Assembly: GCA_029210695.1 (NCBI GenBank) | Contig: JARGFH010000026.1 | Coordinates: 1 to 49,233, forward strand | From: Acidimicrobiia bacterium | Lineage (GTDB): Bacteria; Actinomycetota; Acidimicrobiia; Spongiisociales; JAHEDJ01 | Direction: 5' to 3' | Length of the DNA: 49,233 nucleotides | In this document: positions 43,627 to 49,233 of the stretch, one piece after another | Position numbering within the stretch: position 1 is the first letter of the stretch | How the letters are laid out: the number at the start of each line of letters is the position of its first letter | Position numbers and translations under genes: made by a program | The notes under the pieces: generated by a model | What the model saw: the letters and a program-made list of their open reading frames with translations, nothing else | Database searches by the model: none | Told to the model about the DNA's origin: nothing

Positions 43627-44421
43627 TCAAAGAGTCCACGATGACCCACCGTCGAAGTTCACGGCCGTACCGGTGATGTATCCGGCGCGCTCGGACACAA
43701 GGAAGGCGATCAGATCAGCCGCCTCGTCAGCGTCACCCAGGCGGCCAAGGGGTATGCCCCGGGCTTCCGCCAGCCGTCCGTACCAATCGTCTGCCGCCAC
43801 GTCCGGTGCCTCGAGAAGTCGACGGCGCTCCCACTGGGCAGTCTTCACCGCGCCCAAACAGACTGTGTTCACGAGAATGTTGTCGGCCGCGTACTCTCGG
43901 GATAGCGCCTTCGTCATGGCCATGGCGGCGGCCCGACTGGCGACCGTCGGAAGGGAGCGCGGCAAGGGAGCTTTCGCCGTCACGTGAGTGATATTGATGA
44001 TCCGGCCTCCGCCCCGCTCGCGCATCAGCGGGATGGCCAGGCGGGTACAACGGACAGCCGAGAAGAACTTCTGATCGAAATCGTAGGCCCACAAAGCGTC
44101 GTCGATCTCGTCAAATGGGTTTGCGGCATGGGTCCCCGCGTTGTTCATAAGGATGTCGAGGCCCCCAAAATGGTCGGCCGTCTGGCGGATGAACTGCTCG
44201 GTTTCTTCTGCCGAGGTCATGTCCGCCGGGATTGCGAGCACCTCACCGCCTGTCTCGTCGCGGATCTCCTGTGCGGTACGCTCGAGCACGTCGACCCGCC
44301 TCGCGCAAATTGCTACCTTGGCTCCCTCAGCGGAAAGGCGCCGGGCGACCGCACGGCCCAGCCCTTCGCTCGCGCCACTGATCGCCGCGATCTTGCCGTC
44401 AAGGCCCAGTTCTATAGCCAT
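43627..44421 (-). CDS. SDR-fold protein lacking the catalytic Tyr and Lys
   Basis: 264 residues with a good nucleotide motif SGASEGLG and NNAG (93-96), so it probably binds NAD(P). However the catalytic helix reads PTVASRAAAMAMTKALS: Tyr is Thr159, Lys is Arg163, and the Ser of strand 5 is Thr/His (ITHVTA). The rest is FabG-like. It may act by a different mechanism or be a binding or scaffold subunit. AGAGGATGAG lies before ATG 44421. First gene of the operon that includes the selenoprotein. Confidence 0.8.
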   Translation of the reverse strand: MAIELGLDGKIAAISGASEGLGRAVARRLSAEGAKVAICARRVDVLERTAQEIRDETGGEVLAIPADMTSAEETEQFIRQTADHFGGLDILMNNAGTHAANPFDEIDDALWAYDFDQKFFSAVRCTRLAIPLMRERGGGRIINITHVTAKAPLPRSLPTVASRAAAMAMTKALSREYAADNILVNTVCLGAVKTAQWERRRLLEAPDVAADDWYGRLAEARGIPLGRLGDADEAADLIAFLVSERAGYITGTAVNFDGGSSWTL

Positions 44422-44483
44422 CTCATCCTCTCTAGAGCTCTTGCTGAGTGTTCTCATCCCGGTGAGTGATTGCCAGCACGACA

Positions 44484-44494
44484 GTAGATACTAC
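44484..44494. promoter_or_regulatory. Small palindrome upstream of the SDR-ThDP-selenoprotein operon
   Basis: GTAG ATA CTAC in an AT-rich part of the 153-bp gap between two SDR genes. Position fits an operator, but arms of 4 bp are weak evidence. Confidence 0.25.
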
Positions 44495-44574
44495 CCAGAA
44501 ACATCTTACTGATTCAAACACTTTGACCACATCCCGAGAGCATTCTGACTTCAGACCGAAGTCCCCCAACACTT

Positions 44575-45363
44575 CTACTGCATGTATGAGCCGCCATCGA
44601 CTACCAGCGTCTGCCCAGTTACGAAGTCGCTGTCGGGTGAGGCGAAGAAGGCGACCACGCCGGCGACATCACTCGGCCGCTCAACTCGCTGGATCGCTCG
44701 ACCGGAGAGGGCGCCTCGCCGAAGCTCCAAGGTCTCAGCATCCGGGTTGACCTCGCTCAGTGTGCTTCCTGGTGCAACACAGTTCACGAGTATCCCGTGC
44801 GGCCCGAGTTCGCGAGCCAGGGACTTGGTGAACCCCAGCATGCCGGCCTTGCTCGCCACGTAGTGAATCCGGTTCACCGAACCCTTGAAGGCAGACGCTG
44901 AACCGATGTTGATGATTTTCCCATATCCCAGCGCTTTCATGCTGGGTACTACGGCTCGGCAGGCCAGCCAGGCGCCTTTGAGGTTGACATCCAACAGATC
45001 ATCCCACTCGTCAACCGGAACCTCGTCGAAAGGGACGCGAGACATCTTGATAGTCGAAAACAGCGCGGCGTTGTTGACGAGGATGTCGATGCGATCAGCG
45101 ATCGCCAGGGTCCGGTCGGCGAGTTCTCGTAGGCTTTCTTCCTGACGAACATCGGTTTTCGTGGCAACACACAGCAATCCATCCCCACGGATTTGGCGAG
45201 CTGCTCGTTCCCCCTCCTCTCCATCCACATCGGCGACGACAACATGAGCCCCTTCGTGGGCGAGTCGATGCGCAAGGGCGAGCCCAATGCCGTGCGCGCC
45301 TCCGGTCACGATCGCAACACGACCATCCAGACGACGGTATGGCTGATCGGCTTGGCTCGTCAT
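44575..45363 (-). CDS. SDR-family dehydrogenase, catalytically complete
   Basis: 262 residues. Cofactor motif TGGAHGIG, an Asp after strand 2 in VVADVDGEE (NAD preference), NNAA, and the triad Ser (IGSASAF), Tyr and Lys (HYVASKAG) are all present. C-terminal FVTGQTLVVDGGSYM is standard. Could oxidise a secondary alcohol or dihydrodiol. A -10-like TATGAT ends 6 bases before the ATG, so leaderless. Divergent from tctA. Confidence 0.88.
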   Translation of the reverse strand: MTSQADQPYRRLDGRVAIVTGGAHGIGLALAHRLAHEGAHVVVADVDGEEGERAARQIRGDGLLCVATKTDVRQEESLRELADRTLAIADRIDILVNNAALFSTIKMSRVPFDEVPVDEWDDLLDVNLKGAWLACRAVVPSMKALGYGKIINIGSASAFKGSVNRIHYVASKAGMLGFTKSLARELGPHGILVNCVAPGSTLSEVNPDAETLELRRGALSGRAIQRVERPSDVAGVVAFFASPDSDFVTGQTLVVDGGSYMQ

Positions 45364-45369
45364 AAATCC

Positions 45370-45397
45370 ATCATATCATTTGACCCAATGATCCCAA
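45370..45397 (-). promoter_or_regulatory. Promoter of SDR gene: TTGGGA, 16 bp, TATGAT
   Basis: On the minus strand -35 TTGGGA at 45397..45392 and -10 TATGAT at 45375..45370, with the ATG 6 nt after the -10. Leaderless arrangement. Confidence 0.5.
45375..45392. promoter_or_regulatory. 18-bp palindromic operator candidate between divergent genes
   Basis: ATCATT, 6 bp, AATGAT: a perfect inverted repeat covering the -35 of tctA and the spacer of the SDR promoter. A regulator binding here would control both directions. No regulator gene lies in the island. Confidence 0.45.
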
Positions 45398-45409
45398 CAG
45401 TAGTAGCGT
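45380..45409 (+). promoter_or_regulatory. Promoter of tctAB: TTGACC, 18 bp, TAGCGT
   Basis: -35 TTGACC at 45380..45385 and -10 TAGCGT at 45404..45409. This transcript has a leader of about 85 nt before the tctA ATG. Confidence 0.5.
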
Positions 45410-45501
45410 CCAAGCCGGTCAAGACTCGGACCTTGATGCGCGGCTAAGCCGGTGCCTCAGGGGCCGATTTCGCGAGAAACAGGAGCGCGAGGCGGCACAT
45501 C

Positions 45502-47025
45502 ATGCTCGACGCATTTGGATCGGCCCTGACCCAGATATTCAGCTGCCCGTGCGTGGGTGGCGTTATCCCATCGAGGTTGGGGTTTCTCGCGATCGGTGTG
45601 TTCATGGGGCTTGCCCTGGGGGTCATCCCAGGATTGGGCGGACTCGTGGGGATGGCCCTTCTCCTGCCGTTCACGTACGGAATGGATACTCCTGCCGCTG
45701 CGGCAATAATGATGGGCGTGCTCGCCGGTGTGAACCTCGGCGACATGGTCTCCTCGGTGTTGTTCGCAGTTCCGGGATCCGCAGCCTCGCAGGCGACAAT
45801 ACTCGACGGACATCCAATGGCCAGGAAGGGCGAGGCTGGTCGCGCCTTCGGGGCCGGCTACACGGCGTCGTTGATGGGCGGCATCTTCGGAGTCATAGCC
45901 CTCTCCGCCGTTCTCCCGGTAATGCGCCCTATCGTGCTTGCCTTCGGAGCTCCCGAGTTCTTCATGATGGGGATTGTCGGTATCTCGATGGTCGGTTCGC
46001 TGAGCGGGCGGGCCCCGATCAAGGGTATCATCGCGGGCGCGCTGGGATTGCTTATCGGCACGGCGGGACTCGATCCTCAGTCTGGCGCCCTACGCTGGGA
46101 TTTCGGTCAACTGTACCTTTGGGATGGGATTCCGCTCGTTGGCATCGCCCTCGGCCTCTTTGCCATCCCCGAACTCATAGACCTCACAATTGAGGGTACG
46201 GCAATCAGCAGCGTAGGGATGAAGATTGGCTCTGTGTGGGGCGGAGTTCGAGATGCGGTCAAGAACTGGTTTCTGGTGCTTCGCTGCAGTGTGCTGGGTG
46301 TGTGGATTGGAGCTGTGCCCGGTCTCGGCGCGCCGGTCGTCGACTGGTTCGCATACGGGCACGCGATGCAAACGGAAAAGGGGGCCGCCGAGACATTCGG
46401 CAAGGGAGACGTCCGTGGGGTCATTGCTGTTGAGGCAGCAGCAAATGCCAAGGAGGGCGGTGCCTTCATACCGACAATTGCCTTCGGCGTGCCCGGGAGC
46501 GCATCCATGGCGCTGATCCTTGGGGCCTTGCTGATTCAAGGGATACAGCCCGGCCCAGACATGGTGACCGAGCACCTTGACCTGACCTACGTCTTTATCA
46601 TCACGCTCGCGCTGGCGAACGTTCTTGCGACGACCGTGAGCTTGCTGTACGCCAGACAGATCGCGCGGATTGCCCACATACCCATCCACATCCTTGCACC
46701 GATGCTGCTGGTGGTGGTGTTCCTTGCCGCGTTCCAGACCAGTCGGAGTGTCGGTGACCTGATAGTACTGCTCGCCTTTTCCGCGATTGGCTGGATGATG
46801 AAGCGGTTCCGATGGCCGCGTCCTCCCGTGATCTTGGGAGTGGTTCTCAGTCGCATCATCGAGAACTACCTCTTCATTTCCGTGTCTCGGTATGGCTGGA
46901 CCTGGTTGTACCGCCCCATCGTGATGATCCTCATCGTCGTTGCGGTTTTCAGCATCTGGTATGGGTTTCGCGCAAAGAACAAGGCACCGAGCACCTCCGA
47001 GCCGTCGAGCGACTCTGCAATATGA
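45502..47025 (+). CDS. tctA: Tripartite tricarboxylate transporter large permease
   Basis: 507 residues with about 11-12 hydrophobic helices. Family landmarks: GVIPGLGGLVGMALLLPFTYGMDTPAAAAIM, SVLFAVPGSAASQATILDGHPMARKGEAGRAFGA, and the second-half repeat GAVPGLGAPVVDWFAYGHA and ANAKEGGAFIPTIAFGVPGSASMALILG. Secondary carrier for di-/tricarboxylates or aromatic acids, powered by ion gradients and needing TctC. ATG overlaps nothing upstream; the stop overlaps tctB. Confidence 0.93.
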   Translation: MLDAFGSALTQIFSCPCVGGVIPSRLGFLAIGVFMGLALGVIPGLGGLVGMALLLPFTYGMDTPAAAAIMMGVLAGVNLGDMVSSVLFAVPGSAASQATILDGHPMARKGEAGRAFGAGYTASLMGGIFGVIALSAVLPVMRPIVLAFGAPEFFMMGIVGISMVGSLSGRAPIKGIIAGALGLLIGTAGLDPQSGALRWDFGQLYLWDGIPLVGIALGLFAIPELIDLTIEGTAISSVGMKIGSVWGGVRDAVKNWFLVLRCSVLGVWIGAVPGLGAPVVDWFAYGHAMQTEKGAAETFGKGDVRGVIAVEAAANAKEGGAFIPTIAFGVPGSASMALILGALLIQGIQPGPDMVTEHLDLTYVFIITLALANVLATTVSLLYARQIARIAHIPIHILAPMLLVVVFLAAFQTSRSVGDLIVLLAFSAIGWMMKRFRWPRPPVILGVVLSRIIENYLFISVSRYGWTWLYRPIVMILIVVAVFSIWYGFRAKNKAPSTSEPSSDSAI

Positions 47026-47549
47026 CGAAACTGCTTCGACGCCACTCGACCTCCGCTTTCACGCTCGCCGTTGTGTTGTTCATCGCCGGGGTCATCTACG
47101 GTTCGACCGGCATGAAGCATCAGGCCAGGTTCTTCCCGCTGGCGATTGGAATACCCACGCTTGTCCTGGCCATCATCCAGCTGGCGACCGAGATCGTCCG
47201 CACGCAACGTCGTGAAGAGGGCGAAGCGCAGGAAGATGAGGGGATCCTCGATCTGGCGTTTGACCGTGACGTGCCGCTCGATGTCGTCGTCCGTCGCGGG
47301 GGGACCCTCGCGTTGTGGATCGTTGGCTACTTCACTGGGATTCTGTTGTTCGGTTTCGTCATCGCAAGCCCTGCCTTTGTCCTTCTGTATCTTGTCTTCC
47401 GAGCCCGCGCCAAGGTCTGGATCATTGTGCTCTGCATCCTGCTGGTTCTGGCGCTGCACATTGGAGTCTTCGATCGGGTGCTGCACGTTCCCTGGCTGAA
47501 AGGTGTATGGCCCGGTCCGCAGAAATGGGTACTCGATTTGTTCAGCTAG
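47022..47549 (+). CDS. tctB: Tripartite tricarboxylate transporter small permease
   Basis: 175 residues and four hydrophobic helices. TLAVVLFIAGVIYGSTGMKHQARFFPLAIG is a typical TctB start, and a charged cytoplasmic loop (RREEGEAQEDEG) separates helices 2 and 3. The ATG overlaps the tctA stop (ATGA). The extracytoplasmic binding protein TctC is not next to it, contrary to the usual gene order. Confidence 0.88.
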   Translation: MTKLLRRHSTSAFTLAVVLFIAGVIYGSTGMKHQARFFPLAIGIPTLVLAIIQLATEIVRTQRREEGEAQEDEGILDLAFDRDVPLDVVVRRGGTLALWIVGYFTGILLFGFVIASPAFVLLYLVFRARAKVWIIVLCILLVLALHIGVFDRVLHVPWLKGVWPGPQKWVLDLFS

Positions 47550-47647
47550 ACCGACTGCTTGATGTTGCCGCCGGAACCCATGTGGAATAGGACAACTTGC
47601 TGAGTACCAGGCCAAGGCCGAACGAACGACAACTGAGGAGACCAATC

Positions 47648-47668
47648 ATGACAAGGAAGTCACGATGA
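47648..47668 (+). CDS. Six-codon leader reading frame before the bicupin gene
   Basis: ATG at 47648, preceded by GAGGAG, encodes MTRKSR and stops at TGA 47666..47668, which overlaps the cupin ATG (ATGA). It may help load ribosomes on the cupin gene; it may also be a chance frame. The rest of the gap 47550..47647 shows nothing recognisable. Confidence 0.3.
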   Translation: MTRKSR

Positions 47669-48405
47669 CAGGGTCGAGTGAGTACTACTACAACCTCGAG
47701 GAGCAGATGACCGGTGCCCCCGATCTGGAAGGCGTCAGTCACTGCCGACTCGAAGGGACCCTGCTACGAATCGAGCGGTGGGACGCGCTCGGCGCCGGCC
47801 CCGCCTCAATCCCAATCGACGGCGTAGCCGAAGCCTTCGTCCTGCCGCTCACCGGCACAGTTCGAGTCCACCCCTCAGATGTTGACGAGCGGCTGGAGGT
47901 CGGGCTGGGCGAAGTATGTCTGCTTCCCGATGCCTGGAACAACAGGTACCAACTTGACATCGAAGGTGGAAGTTGCATCGTCGCGGGGATGCCCATGGCG
48001 CGGTCAACGCAGGCATACCCGACTCAGCGTTCAGAACCGGAGAGTTTCCGATTCGATGAAGTTCTGGAAGACAAGTACGAGGGATGGCGCTTCTTCGCTC
48101 GTGACGGCGAGTACATAACCGTCGGCTGCAGCTATCGAACGGCACCACCACCGAGCCAGGAAACACCTCACACCCATCCTGGTGAGCAATTCAACGTCCC
48201 ACTCGAGGGGTTGTTTGAAATGACCATCGGCGGTGTCACCCACGAGATCGAGCCGGGATGGGTGTCGCATATCCCGCCGGAGACCCTGCACACGGGCCTT
48301 CACCGTCGCTTCCCGTACTTCCAGCTGATCTTCTCGACGCCGCCCAGAGGCAAGCAGTACGACGAGTTCCTCGCCGGGATCTACGACGCAAGAATCGACA
48401 CATGA
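47665..48405 (+). CDS. Bicupin protein
   Basis: 246 residues made of two cupin folds. The C-terminal one has the metal site: HTHPGEQFNVPLEG, then SHIPPETLHTGLHR supplying the last His. The N-terminal cupin (IDGVAEAFVLPLTGTVRVHP) lacks His and is probably structural. May be a dioxygenase, isomerase or decarboxylase acting on a small organic acid; it does not resemble gentisate dioxygenase closely enough to name. AAGGAAG precedes the ATG. Confidence 0.75.
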   Translation: MTGSSEYYYNLEEQMTGAPDLEGVSHCRLEGTLLRIERWDALGAGPASIPIDGVAEAFVLPLTGTVRVHPSDVDERLEVGLGEVCLLPDAWNNRYQLDIEGGSCIVAGMPMARSTQAYPTQRSEPESFRFDEVLEDKYEGWRFFARDGEYITVGCSYRTAPPPSQETPHTHPGEQFNVPLEGLFEMTIGGVTHEIEPGWVSHIPPETLHTGLHRRFPYFQLIFSTPPRGKQYDEFLAGIYDARIDT

Positions 48406-48445
48406 AGACGCGTCGTGAGCCCTCGAGAAGAGGGCACGGTTGAGC

Positions 48446-49159
48446 ATGCTTGCGAAACTGGCATTGGTGGGATATGACAGGGTTGCCGCGGTGGCGGACG
48501 GCCGGGTCGGTGTCGAGGGCGTCGAGTTCGAGGTCTCGCTCCTCGCCCCCTCCGAAATCTTCTTTCGAATGCTTGCTGAAGATGCATTTGACATTTCGGA
48601 GATGTCGCTTTCGTCAACACTCATCCACAAACTCCGCGGACGGGATTGGACGGTCCTTCCCGTCTTTCCCTTCCGGAGTCTCTTCCACACGGGCTTCCTC
48701 GTTCGTGATGAAATCAACGAACCGGCAGATCTTCGAGGTGGACGGATCGGTCTGGTCGAGTACCAAGTAACAGCCGCCCTCTGGGGGCGCGGTGTGCTCG
48801 CCGATGAGTTCGATGTCGACCCACGGGACGTTACCTGGTATGTCGAGCGAAGCGGCGCTCTCAGTCACAGCGGGGCCGGCGGATTCCTGCCGCCAGAAGG
48901 CGTTCGAGTGGAGCCCATCCCCGACGACTCGTCCTTGGCGGCGCTACTTGTGGCCGGCGAGTTGGATGCGGTCCTGCCGAGTCCAATGCCCGGCATCGCC
49001 AATCGCTTCAATCGGACGGATGAGCGCACCTTGCTGGCTTCGCCAGGGATCAAGCGGCTCTTCCCTGATCCCCTCGCCGAGGCCCGCCGCTACTACGCCA
49101 AGCATGGATTCCTCCATATCAACCACCTGGTCGTGGTCAAGAACGCTCTGGTGGGTTGA
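48446..49159 (+). CDS. Pht5/dihydroxyphthalate decarboxylase-like protein, C-terminally truncated
   Basis: 237 residues from ATG 48446 (TTG 48440 is possible). It is a relative of the 37546..38547 product: FDISEMSLSSTLIHKLRG, LRGGRIGLVEYQVTAALWGRGVL and PDPLAEARRYYAKHGFLHINHLVVVKNAL line up with it. It stops at TGA 49157..49159, about 95 residues before the other ends. In the next frame EPPWV continues the alignment (ERHPWV in the paralogue), so an extra G in GGG at 49153..49155 may be a frameshift; a stop follows soon after. May be a pseudogene or a sequencing error. Confidence 0.65.
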   Translation: MLAKLALVGYDRVAAVADGRVGVEGVEFEVSLLAPSEIFFRMLAEDAFDISEMSLSSTLIHKLRGRDWTVLPVFPFRSLFHTGFLVRDEINEPADLRGGRIGLVEYQVTAALWGRGVLADEFDVDPRDVTWYVERSGALSHSGAGGFLPPEGVRVEPIPDDSSLAALLVAGELDAVLPSPMPGIANRFNRTDERTLLASPGIKRLFPDPLAEARRYYAKHGFLHINHLVVVKNALVG

Positions 49160-49233
49160 ACCGCCCTGGGTTTGATGGAGACTCGGTTGTTTGGTTTCCA
49201 AGTCATCCGGTAGTGGTCAGTTGAGCGTAGTGA

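Noticed and set aside
47665-48405. Bicupin as gentisate or 1-hydroxy-2-naphthoate dioxygenase
   Set aside because: Too short (246 residues against about 340-390) and only one cupin keeps metal ligands.
49157-49159. TGA at the end of the second Pht5-like gene as another Sec codon
   Set aside because: The family has no Cys/Sec there, no suitable hairpin was seen just downstream, and the homology continues in a different frame, pointing to a frameshift or truncation instead.

Overview
The window looks like chromosome from a high-GC Gram-positive bacterium. It is most plausibly a member of the Actinomycetota near the Acidimicrobiia. That placement is an inference from the GC-rich codon use, the MurA with Asp in place of the catalytic Cys, the many start codons that follow a -10 box by only 6-8 nt (leaderless transcripts), and the gene mix; no rRNA or marker phylogeny is available here. 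Genes are tightly packed, often with 4-base ATGA/GTGA overlaps. No stretch longer than 300 bases lacks a gene. No tRNA, rRNA, CRISPR array or transposase gene was seen.

Layout. 0-3.5 kb: a minus-strand tungstate/molybdate-type ABC transporter (tupA, tupC, tupB) led by a 45-residue membrane protein, then a HAD phosphatase coupled to gatB. 3.5-6.7 kb: gatC-gatA-gatB, for Asn/Gln-tRNA amidation. 6.8-11.5 kb: a GH57 glucanotransferase, a GT5 glycogen synthase and a lipoprotein (storage glucan). 11.7-14.6 kb: dapC-dapD-dapE, the succinylase branch of lysine/DAP synthesis. 14.7-17.4 kb: a TGS GTPase, a small anchored protein and a phosphodiesterase. 17.4-23.3 kb: cysteine desulfurase, mnmA, a MetE-core-like protein, ligA and an M50 protease, all on the minus strand. 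23.4-34.1 kb: single housekeeping and transport genes (SRPBCC, zinc peptidase, MFS exporter, crotonase, meaB, quinone-type reductase, NifU-like, SpoIID-like, murA, rpiB).

34.2-49.2 kb is an accessory catabolic island. It holds four SDR-type proteins (one full-length without the catalytic residues and one half-length), a PcaF-like thiolase, a CoxG-like protein, two cytoplasmic proteins of the 4,5-dihydroxyphthalate decarboxylase (Pht5) type, two ThDP enzymes, a universal stress protein, a tripartite tricarboxylate transporter core (TctA/TctB) without its binding protein, and a bicupin. Together these suggest uptake and CoA-linked or decarboxylative breakdown of an aromatic or other organic acid; the substrate cannot be named from sequence.

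The most striking item is at 41177..41911: an iodothyronine-deiodinase-like protein read through an in-frame TGA exactly where the family has its catalytic Sec/Cys, followed by a hairpin that fits a bacterial SECIS element. It is translationally coupled to a ThDP enzyme, giving a candidate selenoprotein inside a catabolic operon.
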